A program made the translations under genes and the position numbers. The notes beneath the pieces are model-generated. The model was given only the letters and a program-made list of their open reading frames with translations. It was not told the origin of the DNA and did no database searches. Below, piece after piece: positions 1 through 11,026 of a DNA stretch of 64,000 nt (positions are counted from its first letter, which is position 1; every line of letters starts with the position of its first letter). The DNA comes from Tetraselmis striata. Lineage: Eukaryota; Chlorophyta; Chlorodendrophyceae; Chlorodendrales; Chlorodendraceae. The stretch covers positions 211,232-275,231 of the forward strand of contig VCJN01000289.1 of assembly GCA_006384855.1 (NCBI GenBank), written 5' to 3'.

Positions 1-1
1 C

Positions 2-238
2 GACGAAAGCGCAGACGCTGCATGCCACGCCGATATACTTAACGAGCACCGGTTGGCTCTCATCGAGAAGCATCGCGCGACGCTTGGCGAGATCATTGAA
101 ACACGCGTATCGGGCTCTATCGGCAAAAGTCAAACGTCGGTTCAGCTCAAAGTGTCCATCCATCTCGTGCTGCACAACCATTTCACTGCGTCTTTCCTAG
201 TCGCGCTTTTAATTATTTTTGGAAAAGTGTATTTATAA
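2..238 (+). CDS. possible 3' end of an unidentified gene
   Basis: The frame is open from the window edge to a TAA at 236-238 and reads about 78 residues. The first 60 residues are charged and non-repetitive (ALIEKHRATLGEIIETRV), then the frame runs into the satellite DNA starting near 205. It could be the tail of a host or transposon gene entering from the left, or chance. No domain is recognised. Confidence 0.2.
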   Translation, partial: DESADAACHADILNEHRLALIEKHRATLGEIIETRVSGSIGKSQTSVQLKVSIHLVLHNHFTASFLVALLIIFGKVYL

Positions 239-1640
239 TCACTGCAGTGGCTACCCCGGAGCCGTTGAAGAGTTCCTCAAACGAGCGTGTACATGGAGCA
301 ACATGTACTGGACAAGGCCAACACGACGCAACGTGCCACACCTCGTCTGGATGAGTGCTTGGTGCCGTGCGGCGGGTTGGCGGATGAAGCTTATCGCGGC
401 CATATCTATGTGGCACAAGCACGGCACCGGCAGCACCGGGCCCGTCACAAGGCACCTCAAGCGGGCGCGCATATATAGAAACGCGTTTGGCACAAGGCAA
501 ACACGTTGTAACATGCCATAGTTCGTCCGGAAGAGTGCTTGGCGCTGTGCGGCTGAGGGCCCCCTAAGCCATATAGCTTTATGCAAGCATTGCCATTGTT
601 TTTGGGAATAATGTATTTGTAATCACGACGCGGGCTACACATGAGCCGCTAAAAGGTGCCCCAAGGGGGCGCGGATATGGAGAAGCATGTTTTGGACCAG
701 GCAAACACGATTCAACATGCAGCATCTTGTCCGGATGAGTGCTTGGGGACGTTCGGCGGAGTGGTCCATGAATCAATTAGCGGCCACACCTATATATGTG
801 GCCCAAGCACGGCACGGGCAGCACCGGAGCCGTCATAGGGCGCCTCGAGCGGTGACGCATATGAAGCGGCATGTACTGGACAAGGCAAACACGATGCAAC
901 ATGCCGCACTTCGTCCGGATGAGTGCTTGGTGCTGTGCGGCGTGGTGGTTCATAAACCGTGTAGCGGCCATACCTATGTGACCCAAGCACGACACTGGCT
1001 ACACCGGCGCCGTGACGATGCGCCTCAAGTTGGCGCGCCTATGGAGAAGCATGTATTGGACAAGGCAAACACCAAGCAATATGCAACACCTCGTCCGAAT
1101 GAGCGATTGCTGCCGTGCGGCTGGGTGGTCCATAAACCGTATAGCGGCCATACCTATGTACCCCAAGCACGGCACCGGCAGCACCGGAGCCGTCACAAGG
1201 CGCCTCAAGCGGTCGCGCATATGGAGCAGCATGTATTGGACAAGGCAAACACGATGCAACATGCCGCACTTCGTCCGGATGAGTACTTGGTGCTGTGCGG
1301 CGTGGTGACTCATAAACCTTATAGCGGCCATATCCATGTGGCCCAAGCACAGCACGGGCTACACCGGAGCCGTGACGGTGCGTCTCAAGGGGGCGCGCTT
1401 ATGGTGAAGCATGTATTGGACCAAAAAAACACCAAACACGTCGTCTAGATCAGTGCTTGGTGCCGTGCGGCGGGGTTATCAATAAAACTTATAGTGGCCA
1501 TACCTGCTATGTGGCCCAAGCACGGCACGGGCAGCACCGGAGCCTTCACAAGGCGCCTCAAGCGGGCACGCACATGGAGAAGCATGTCTTGAACGAGGCA
1601 AACATGATGCAACATGCAAATGCAGTGGCTACGTGTTACC
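205..1640. repeat. satellite array, ~180-bp monomer, block 1
   Basis: The phrase cgtccggatgagtgcttgg recurs at about 347, 527, 731, 915, 1095 and 1275, and in decayed form at about 1445. Clean copies are exactly 180 bp apart. Each monomer also contains cataaaccgtatagcggcca and a segment near gcgcatatggagaagcatgt. A longer spacer containing gtatttgtaatcac (about 217-250, 595-650) marks some monomer junctions, so there may be higher-order structure. Since 180 is divisible by 3, long frames stay open across monomers on both strands; these are treated as repeat translation, not genes. Confidence 0.9.
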
Positions 1641-1962
1641 TATACTGGTACCGTTCCTCGGCTTCCCGTTGTTGATACTCGTACAACGCGATATACCGGT
1701 ACTCGGCTGCCCGATTCCCGGCTATATGGCTACATGCGGCTGCCCGCAGGTATATGACATGCTCGGATATTTTGAATTACTTTCACTGGTTTCGGAGCCT
1801 TACCTGCGATCCAGGAAGTCACGGGTTCGATCTCCCTATCACCCGGAAATCGGATTAGTTGTCCATGGATAGTACATGATGGAATTACCTATACCACTCG
1901 TACCGTTACTCGGCTGCCCGTTATCGATACTCGTACAACGCAAGATGCATGTACTCGGCTGC
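1640..1962. repeat. duplicated ~75-bp unit flanking a satellite break
   Basis: A stretch with gttgatactcgtacaacgcg, ggtactcggctgcccg and neighbours (about 1640-1715) is repeated in diverged form at about 1888-1962. The intervening 1722-1795 segment (ctgcccgcaggtatatgacatgctcgg) is itself repeated at about 2417-2490 just before the next satellite block. This looks like an insertion or segmental duplication within the satellite. The motif gggttcgatctcc near 1818 resembles a tRNA B box but no tRNA fold was found. Confidence 0.6.
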
Positions 1963-2479
1963 TAGATTACCGACTACAAGTAGACCGGTTGAAGGAGTGT
2001 GGAATCGAGAGAGCCGCAAGGATCGGTCGCTACATTGCACAGCTCCGCGTCCGCCGACCCGCCGACCCGGGGCCCGGCGTCCGACGGATGGGCGGCGAGG
2101 CAGACGGGCGACGGCGTCCGGCGTCCGGATCCGGTACACGCAGCGGGCTTGGCGCTTCGCGTCATTCCCGCCCCGTAATCATGGCGAACGGCGACGACCT
2201 ACCCGGCCGGCGGCGGCCCGTACCGGTACAACTAGTTAGCAGGTAAGCGCGACGGGATTTTTGACATGCGCGGAAATATATGACGGAATCTAAAACGGAT
2301 ACATTTTCGATCTATCTAATAATCTATGCGAAACAGTTCCGAAAGTCGGAGACAAACAGACAGGCTCACAGACAGACTTACAGACTCACATACTCACCTC
2401 GTAATTGATATTGTAGGATATGGCTATTATGCAGATGCCCGCAGGCATATGCTGACATGCTCGGATCTTTTGACTTACT
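1963..2479. other. no gene seen; GC-rich spacer and cagacagact simple repeat
   Basis: Between the satellite blocks lies a GC-rich stretch (about 2035-2245) with short frames on both strands that show no recognisable protein. At about 2349-2400 there is an imperfect cagacagactcaca simple repeat. The end overlaps the second copy of the 1722-1795 segment. Confidence 0.5.
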
Positions 2480-4110
2480 TTCACTACACCGGAGCCGTTG
2501 AAGGGTTCCTCAAACGGGCATGCATATGGAGCAGCGTGTGTTGGACAAGGCACACACGACGCAACATGCCGCACCTCCTCCGAACGATGAGTGCTTGGTG
2601 CCGTGCGGCGGGGTGGCCCATAAACCTTATAGCGACCATACCTATGTGGCCCAAGCACGGCACCGCGGCAGCTCCGGGGCCGTAAGAGGGCGTCTCAAGC
2701 AGGCGTGCATATGGAAAAGCATGCTATGGTTAAGGGAAATACGACGCAACATGCCACACCTCGTCCGGACGAGTGCTTGGTGCCGTGCGGCGCACTGAGC
2801 CCCCCTAAGACGTATAGCTTTTATGCACGATTTGCAATAAATTTGGGAATAGTGCATTTCCAATTACGGCGCGGGCTACACATGAGCCGCTACAAGGTGC
2901 CACCAGCGTGCGCGCAGTTGGAGAAGCATGCATTGGACCATGAAAACACGATGCACCATGCAGCACCTCGTCCGGATGAGTGCTCGGTGCCGTGCAGCGG
3001 GGTAGCCCATAAACCGTATAGCGGCCATACCAATGTGGCCCAAGCACGGCATGGGCAGCACCGGAGCCGTCACGTTGCGCCTCAAGCGGGCGCGCATATG
3101 GAGAAGCGTGTATTGGACAAGGGAAACGCGATGCAACATGCCGCACCTCGTCCGGATGAGTACTTGGGCCGTGCGGCGGGGTGGTCCATAAACAACGCAG
3201 CTTTTACTGCATGTGTTGTTACTGTTTGTAGAATAGTGTATTTGTAATGACGGCACGGGCCACACCGGAGCTGCTACAGGGCTCCACAAGCGTGCGCGCA
3301 TGTGCAGATGCATGTATTGGATTAGGCAAACACGATGCAACATGCAACACATCCGCCGGATGAGTGCTTGGTGCCGTGCGGCGGGTGTGGCCCATAAACC
3401 GAATAGCGACCATACCTATGTGGCGCAAGCACAAGCACCACCGGAGCCGTCAGAGGGCGCCTCAAGCGGGCGCGCATGTGGAGAAGCAGGTTTTGGACAA
3501 GCAAACACGACTCAACATGCCACACCTCGTCCGGACGAGTACGTCGTGTTAAGCGGCTGAGGGGCGCACAAGCCATATAGCTTTTATGCAAGTCTTGTCA
3601 TTTTTGGGGGCATAATGTAATAATCATGGCGCGGACTACACAAGAGACGCCGTAAGGTGCCTCAAGCGGGCGCGCATATGGAGAAGGCAAACACGATGCA
3701 GGTGTTGTTACTGTTTGTAGAATAGTGTATTTATAATGACGGCACGGGCCACACCGGAGCCGCTACATGGTGCCACAAGCGTGCCCGCATGTGCAGATGC
3801 GTGTATTGGACAAGGCAACCACGATGCAGCATGCAGTACATCCTCCCAATGAGTGCTTGGTGCGGTGCAGCGGGGTAGCCCATAAACTCTATAGCGGCCA
3901 TACCCATGTGGCCCAAGCACGGCATGCACCGGCAGCACTGGAGCCGTCACAAGGCGCCTCAAGCAGAGGCGCATATGGAGAACCATGCCTTGGACCAGGC
4001 GAACACGATGCATCATGCCGCACCTCGTCCGGATGACTGATCGGTGCCGTTCCGTCGTAAACCGTTTTGCGCCCGCAAGTAGTGCTCCAAACATGTCACG
4101 CGCTATACAT
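2480..4110. repeat. satellite array, ~180-bp monomer, block 2
   Basis: The same monomer as in block 1 recurs, with recognisable ccggatgag/ccggacgag phrases near 2580 (tccgaacgatgag), 2773, 2970, 3150, 3360, 3530, 3850 and 4030. Junction spacers with gaatagtgtatttgtaatgacggcacgggccacacc occur at about 2850, 3230 and 3720. Monomers differ by small insertions and deletions, so frames are shorter than in block 1. Confidence 0.85.
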
Positions 4111-4860
4111 GAGCATGCACAAAGCGCGCAAATATAAGAGGCGCATGTTGGAAAGCATCTGCTCGTGGACGAGGCGAATACGGTGCAGCGTGCGGCGGTT
4201 ATTCATGATGACCACATTATGCCGTACCATGGCATGGCACGTATCCCGTGGCATGGCCTATAAGCCATATACCTCTGAAAACAAATCTGCTAAACCGCGG
4301 CACGCGCTATACCGGAGGCTTCACAAAGCGCGCTGTGGGGGCACATGTGGGGAAGCATTTGTTGAATGATGCAAACACGCTGCAACATGCCGAGGCTCGT
4401 CCGGATGACCGCTTGGAGCCGTTCCGCGAGGTGGCCCATAAACCATATAGCTCCGAAACCAATCTGCCAAACCGCGGCACAAGCTATACCGGAGGCTTCA
4501 CATAGTGAGCCGTCGGAGCATACATGTGGGCTAGCACCTATTGAACGACGCAAACACGCTGCAACATGTTGAAGCTCGTCCGGATGACCGCTTGGTGCCG
4601 TTCCGCGTGGTGGCCCACAAACCATATACCTCCGAAACCAATTCGCCAAACCGCGGCACGCGCTATACCGGAGCCTTCACAAAGCGCGCCAAGGGACCTG
4701 CATATGGGGAAGCATCTATTGAATGAGTCGAACACTCTGCACCATGCCGAAGCTCGTCCGCATGACCGCTTAGTGCAGTTTTGCGTGGTGGTCAATAAAC
4801 CATATAGCTCCGAAACCAATTTTCCAATCCGCGGCACGCGCTCACAGCCAACCCTCGTAC
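4111..4860. repeat. satellite subfamily, 178-bp monomer
   Basis: The phrase gctcgtccggatgaccgcttgg recurs at about 4392, 4570 and 4748, exactly 178 bp apart, with a more diverged first copy near 4150-4315. It shares the gcaaacac-gcaacatgc and cataaaccatata segments with the 180-bp family but has its own diagnostic segment (ctccgaaaccaatctgcc) in place of tagcggccatacctatgtgg. It is a distinct diverged satellite subfamily. Confidence 0.8.
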
Positions 4861-5600
4861 ATGAAAATGTAAGCGGGAATGCGATTCAATAATTAGCTCA
4901 CGCGAGTGCCGCGACTACCTAAGTGGCTCCTCTAACTAATGGGCCGCTGCCAGTAGTGCTCCCGGTGCCGCTCAATTAGGGATTGTTACTGGATACCCGT
5001 AATACGACGGGTACCTTATCCTACGGCGGGCCACGGGCACGTCGTCGCGTCGCCATGCACTAGCCCTTACATAATAACTGCCAAATATGTGACAGCCACG
5101 CTGTACAAATTGACGTGCGAGGGGGTGCGAGGGGGGGGGAGGGGGGGTCGACAGGGGCGGACGGCGCCTCGCGCGGGCTGATGCATGGCGAGCTGCGCCG
5201 AGCGCTGATCCGCAGTTGCAGATGCCCGCCGGGGGGCGAGGAGGGGCTGTAACAGCAAGGTTATTGTGACGCCCCTGACCGGTGTGACGCCCCGTTTGTT
5301 GTTAGCTGTTGCCCCAGCCACGGCCAAACCTCGTGCGCGCCGAGCAGGCGCGCGACTGTTCGCTGATCGTAGGCCGGTCAAACATCGTACGCATGTGCAG
5401 CGCGGAAGCGCCAGGCTGGCGATGACCAGCTGACAGGCCGGCTGATGCGTGCAGCGCGCGCTGATGGAGGGCGAGTATAAAGTACTGAAATCATCCGAAT
5501 TCTTCCTACAGGGCAGTCGGTGCTCATATCATCGTCATTTAGGCATACTAGCGCGTAGTGTTGAAGTACTGCGCCGCGCCGCGGAGCATAGCGCGATAAA
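4861..5600. other. no gene seen; GC-rich spacer
   Basis: The stretch contains G-rich runs (about 5117-5150) and short frames with no recognisable product. The motif gaggggctgtaacagc near 5240 is a short inverted repeat. Nothing here supports a gene. Confidence 0.5.
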
Positions 5601-6020
5601 TACGAGGGTCGGCTGTGCTATACCAGAGGCTTCACAAAGTGCGCCATGGGGGCGCAAATGAGAGCTAGCATCTATTGGACGAGGCAAATGTGTTGCAACA
5701 TCCCGAAGCCCGTCCGGATGACCGCTTGCGTTTCGGATGACCGCTCACGAGTCGTTCCGCGAGCGAGTTCCGCGAGAGTGGTCCATAACCCGTATTGCGC
5801 CCACCGATATTTGTCCAAGCACGGCACGGGCTATTTACCGGATTTCAACACGATGCAATATGTTGCACCTAGTCCGGATGAGTGATTGGTGCCGTGCGGC
5901 GGGGTGGCCCATAATAAGACGTGTAGCAGCGACACTTATGTGGCCCAAGCATGGCACGGGCTACACCGGAGCCGTAACTACGATGCGCCTCGAGCGGACG
6001 CGCATATGGAGAGTAGCCCG
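5601..6020. repeat. decayed satellite monomers
   Basis: Two degraded monomers are visible. One near 5610-5830 resembles the 178-bp subfamily (gctataccagaggcttcaca, cgtccggatgaccgcttg). The other, near 5850-6015, resembles the 180-bp family (agtccggatgagtgattggtgcc, gtggcccaagcatggcacgg). They mark the right edge of the satellite domain. Confidence 0.7.
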
Positions 6021-6325
6021 GCTTAGTCCCATAGATGGGATAGGTACCAAGTGAGGCTCGTCCTGGGGTGGGATCGGGGCGGGACGGATTGAGATATGCC
6101 ATTAAGCCGTTGACCCGAGGTCTTCGGGACGCCCATCAACACGACCGTCCCGCCGACCGTACCGGTCAAAATGCGCAAAAGGAAGAAAAAGACGAGACGG
6201 GCATGGTCCTAGGGTGGCGATTGAGCCGCTCAGGATCCCGATTGGTGGTGCGTGCATGCAGCCCATGCAACTCGAGCATCGGTGAAGGTGCAACTGAAAT
6301 ATATAGGAAAGATACTCCCCGCTCA

Positions 6326-6462
6326 CCACCCCCGTACGAATGGCTGAGCAGCCTGATGCTACCCAACTCACATCACAGCATAGCTTACATACATACATAC
6401 ATAAGTATACATATGTACATATTGGGTAGCATCGGGCTGCTCAGTCGTTCGTACGGGGGTGG
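6326..6462. repeat. long palindrome with ~39-bp arms
   Basis: Left arm 6326-6364 (cacccccgtacgaatggctg...) and right arm 6423-6462 (...cagtcgttcgtacgggggtg) are nearly perfect reverse complements. They flank a 58-bp loop containing an acat microsatellite (6390-6415). The structure would form a strong hairpin and resembles a small snap-back element. Confidence 0.8.
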
Positions 6463-6463
6463 A

Positions 6464-6488
6464 CTACTCGCGAGGGTTGTTCGAAATA
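6464..6488 (+). repeat. 25-bp inverted repeat, left copy
   Basis: The 25-bp sequence beginning ctactcgcgagggttgttcg is present in perfect inverted orientation at 9156-9180. A weaker match (acgggggtgga versus acgggggcagt) extends the similarity outward. It abuts the 6326-6462 palindrome. The pair could be ends of a 2.7-kb element or scattered copies of one repeat family. Confidence 0.6.
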
Positions 6489-8407
6489 AAATCGTGTTGA
6501 CGACCCGTTCGGAATACCGGGAAAACCCTCAGCCGCCCCATGACAACGGGCGAGGGCGGCGAGCGCGAGGAGATAGGAGCCCGGCACTTAAAGCCGGGGC
6601 GGGCGTTCGGGGGCGGAGAGGCCGGGCATGGCAGCGACTCAGGGGCCATAAGATAGTAGCCGGAGTACCCTGAGGAAGTCGCAGCCATGCAGCGGGAGGA
6701 GGCAGCTGGCGGCTAGATTGGTATGCCATGGACGGGCGACTACAACGACGAGGCCCGCTGCGGAGGCAAGCGGCGCGCGGGCGAGTAGGACCGGCCTGCT
6801 GACCACGGAGCGACGACACGCGAACGGGGGAGGTGTGTTTGTGTGTGTGTGTGGTGGGGGGGGGGGGGGGTAGTTGGTGCCCGCCAGTCCTTCTCCAGAC
6901 CCCCTTGGGATCCTACCGCAAGAGCTCAAGCGGGCGAGATGGAGGCAGCATCGGCGGAGTGCCACAACCGGCGCAGTGGGGCGATCAATGCCGCGATGTG
7001 TGGGATATTTTCCGCGATTGCGGCAGGTGGAGCCAAGACGCACGACGACCGAAGATTGCGCGGTGCCGGTGCATTACCGATGTAGAGGAAAACCTTTTCG
7101 GAGGCGGGGCGAGGAGGGGCGGGGGCGGGACATTCGTAATCCCTGAATCGCCAATTATCGGTAGTCGCTCGTACTAGCGACTGCCCGTAGTTATCCGGAA
7201 ATAACACAGCTATTGATCACGTGATGGGAGGAGGCGGGGTTTGGAAACGAAAGAGCCGGAAGCTTGAGCTGTAATTACACTATATGTGTTCCCTATTATG
7301 GTTAGAGATGACATGCCCTAAGAACAACCTACTCAGTATGAGCGGTGGAAAGCAGCATATATAGTAGCACGTTGTAATCAATATCAATTTTAGTTTCAAT
7401 TTCTGCCTAGACAACTCCGGCCTTGCCCACTACCCCTTGCTCCGGAAGCATGCCGAGGGCCAGCCCCCGCCTCCAGGAAGGCATCACCACTGCCCGCAAT
7501 ACCTCGCCGGAGACTGCTCGCCGTAAGCAACTCATCAGGGATGCCGTCGACCAAATGGACCACAACTCCCCCGCAGACGCATCCACATTGCCAACACAAT
7601 CGCCTCCCTCAGCACGGGCGGCCAGCTTTACTCCCTCACTCGCTCCGTCTCGCCTGCACTCCGCAACGATGATGAGCAAATGGCCGACGACGCCCAAGAC
7701 TACGGCGCTGAACCCGGTGACATGGTCGAGGAAGACTACATGAAGGACGATGAGGGTCTACTCTATGCCCCCCTGCCAACGAAACACCACATGTCCTAGC
7801 GGCACACAAACACCAAAATCTATGGCCCTTGGCCACACCACAACCCCATAACGCAACCACCACTCCCACGAGGCTTGAGACGGCACCCCACTCCCACAAG
7901 GAGACCCTTGTACGGAGCGCATGGCAGGGCCATGGTACGCCTCGGCTGCCTCAGTCCACTTGCACTTCCCATTCGGGACAAACCTCATCGATGGGAATGG
8001 ACTACGGCAAAACGGCGCCGCCCTAGCTAGGTTGTTGGTTGTTTTGATATTTCTGACTGGGAGGCGACGGAGGCCGGGCGCTAAGCGCGCGCGCTCGCCG
8101 CGGATGCGGCGGGCGAGCTTGATGTCCTTGGGCATGATTGTAACACGCATACCCGGGAAACGGGTTTAAGTTGCACACAGAGGACCAAACACCCAAAGGG
8201 ACGCATGGGGCTCTATGAAGAACTGGGCGCGGACGCCGGACGAGGCGCCCCGAAGTCGGTGATAGTGAACATGGACGACGGAGGAGGGGTTGGAAACACG
8301 ACGAGGGGAAGGCCGGCAGCCGACGCCGTAATACACATGGTGTGTTCCTATTGTGGTTAGAGATGGTATGCCCTGAGAACAACTCGGTACGGGGGGCGGA
8401 TAGCAGC
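6489..8407. other. no gene seen; diverged direct repeats 7222-7480 and 8278-8510
   Basis: Reading frames here are short or proline/arginine-rich without a recognised domain. A segment at 7222-7480 (tgtgttccctattatggttagagatg, then a caattttagtttcaattt tract) is repeated in direct orientation at 8278-8510 (tgtgttcctattgtggttagagatgg). The second copy runs into the end of the 8408-10141 snap-back element, so both may be termini of one repeat family. A GT/G microsatellite lies at 6836-6872. Confidence 0.5.
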
Positions 8408-10141
8408 GACGAATTATTTGAAATTTGTTACAACTGAACTAAGTGTTCGTCTTGACAAGATGTCCTTACCCAGCATCATGGAAGGGCCCGCCCCTGACCA
8501 ACCCGCATAGGGTCCGCTAATTCAAGCGCGTTGAGCGGAGCCTCTGCATGCCACGTGGCTATGTTGCAATACAATGGTACTTATCATCATCAATGGACGC
8601 GTACACCCTTAGTGTTTCATACGGGGGTGATTACACGCGTACATAGCACCAACATGTATGCGCCACCCGCACCGGATATGCACGACGTACGTCCGTACAA
8701 TCACGCGACCACGTGACCGCCCGTATATGCGTGTTCCCATCGTTTCAAAGCCCTTGGATCTCGCTGCATGCTCAAGCGCCGCGCTCCACCGGCGGCGGCC
8801 AAGCGGCTATGCCAGCTGGTCGTCTTGTTGCCGAGATCGGGCCCCGCCTTGAGCTGATGCCAACGGTGTCCTCGGACACCTCGAGGGTCGGAGGTGCATG
8901 CGGGGAAAATACCCCCTGCAACGCTGGCCGTATTCTAGCCGATCTTGTGCAATTCACCAATGCCGGATCGCCCCACGCGCGGCAACTACTTGCCCTCGCT
9001 CATGGCCAAGGCCACCGCCCGAGGGCGGCTTCTTGGGCCCCGTGCACGGTTGAATTTCTGACAGCCGCCACCGTGCAAGGCTGTGCCAAGTATTGTAGGG
9101 GCCGGCACTGGCCGGCATCCACTGGGCCGGTCGCACCGATGTCCGAAAACGTGACTATTTCGAACAACCCTCGCGAGTAGACTGCCCCCGTCCGAGTCTT
9201 GCACACCCCTTCCCCAGCCGTAGGCGGATCTCGGAGAGGCCGACGCAAGGCCGAGGTCGTACATAAATTTGCCCCCCGTACATGGCTACTGCCCGGCGGC
9301 GCGCCAGCAAGCGCTACTAGGACTACGAGTATTATTAGAGAAAGCCCCCCGGGGCTCGCCGGTTGTCGCAAGATCCGAGGATCGGCGGCAATAACCGGCC
9401 ACCCCGCTCAGCCCCCTACCGCACCCAGCCGGGCACGGGTCTTAGGGGTTAACAGCGCCCACTGTGTGGAGGTGGGGGTGGTGCCACCAAGCCTGCCGCA
9501 GTCATGATCCTCCGCTCCGAATGGGCCGCTGCCTGGTGGCGGGCGCCGCAGCGTAGTAGTATGTTGAAACAAATTTCAGTTTCAATTTAAATTTTAATTT
9601 CAATTGCACAAGATGAAAGAGCATACGGCTGGCTATAGTACGTGGGGTGTTTCCCCGCCCTCGCCTCTGACCCTCGAGGCGCTCGCGGACATCGTTGGCA
9701 ACAACTCGGCGCAGGGCCCGATCTCGGCAACGAGACGGCTAGAGGGCCTAGCCACTTGGCCGCCGCCGGTGGAGTGCAGCACTGGAGCAAGCCGTGACTT
9801 CCGGGGGACAATAAACGGCGGGAACATGAGCACCTACGGCGGTCACGTGATCACGGGTTTCTGCGGCCGGGCTATTGCGTACTTGATGGCGCCCATGTAC
9901 GCGCGTAACCCCCCGTATGACCCGTGCGAAGTACACTGCACTATTGGTGCATGAAATAGTACATGTAGTACTAATGCAACATAGCCACGTGGCCTCCAGT
10001 GAGAGGCCCCACCATATTACGCTTTAATTAGGCAGCGGACCCTACGCGGGTCATTCACAGACGGGCTCTTCCCTAGTGTTGGTAAAGACGGGTTGTCAAT
10101 ACGAAAACTTTATTCAACTGTTAAACGTTTCAAATTTCAAA
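8408..10141. mobile_element. snap-back element with ~500-bp imperfect terminal inverted repeats
   Basis: Left arm about 8408-8910 and right arm about 9640-10141 are reverse complements with indels. Matched landmarks are atttgaaattt at 8418 with aaatttcaaat at 10131, gccacgtggctatgttgcaa at 8550 with its complement near 9970, ccgccgccggtgg in both arms, and gaccctcgaggtg near 8880. The unique centre (about 8910-9640) has no convincing gene but contains the right copy of the 25-bp repeat at 9156-9180. Long arms without a transposase suggest a non-autonomous foldback or MITE-like DNA transposon. Confidence 0.75.
9156..9180 (-). repeat. 25-bp inverted repeat, right copy
   Basis: Perfect reverse complement of 6464-6488. 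It lies in the unique centre of the 8408-10141 snap-back element. Confidence 0.6.
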
Positions 10142-11026
10142 TCATACATACAAACCTGTTGGAGCTATAGCCATGCATGCATGCATGCATGCACCCATGC
10201 AATAGGGCGGCCGGGTGATGCCCTTGAGCCGTCCCGGGTTCTCAGCGCCAGCAGGCACGTGTATCCATACCATACACATACGGTGCCCCTTATTGCACGG
10301 TGCGTGAGTAATTTGCGCGTATGGTTTATGGACGCAAAGCCACAGCCGGGGCGGGAAATGGGCGAATGAGCCCGCGGGATGCCCCGAAACCATAATATAT
10401 ATATGAACCAGCACGAACTGCGCCGAAACCACGACGTTATTGTGGTGCAGTTCCTGATCAAACCCTGCTGCGCTGCTCAGCGCACCCACGCGCCGGAGCG
10501 CTGGCCGGCCGGCTGCGGCGATTAATCCTTAGCGACTCCCGACTACAGGCGGCGCAGTGGTGATGCCCGAGCTGCCGCAGGAGCTCTAGCAATAGCGACT
10601 AATGGGCGGGCGGCAACGGCGTGTTCGACCTGCTTGTCGATACACGCTGCCCCTATTCCGTTCCTACTGTGACACTACCGTTTTTGCCCCTACCCGGGTG
10701 CGAAGGCGCTGTCGTCGCCGGCTCGTCGACTTGTGGAGCGGTGGCGAGACGCGCACATCAGGCTCCGCCACAGCCGCCCAGTAGTTGACGGAGGGCCCGA
10801 CGAGGGCCGGGAGGCAAACCACGGGTGGCGTCACTAACTGGCAGTGACGGCCAGGCGGCCGTCACAGTCGCTACGAGTGCTGCGTGTGCCGCTACTCCGT
10901 CAGCGAACTCTTTGCACCGCAGAGAATCCACGCCATCAAAAGTGAAAGCTTCATCCTTCGTCTGGATCAAGAATTGGTTGAAGTGCCTGTACTGAAAAAA
11001 AGTCGCCGGCGCGGGGCGGCGGGGCG
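10142..11026. other. no gene seen; presumed 5' flank of the QueA gene
   Basis: A gcat microsatellite lies at 10173-10194. The rest has only short frames. The promoter of the downstream gene should lie here, but no TATA-like or other core element could be assigned. Confidence 0.4.

Noticed and set aside
687-1448. 253-codon open frame in satellite DNA
   Set aside because: It is the 180-bp monomer read through in frame; similar frames are open on the other strand, and the frame closes wherever monomers have indels.
1800-1850. tRNA or tRNA-derived SINE near gggttcgatctcc
   Set aside because: Only a B-box-like word is present; no A box or cloverleaf could be drawn.
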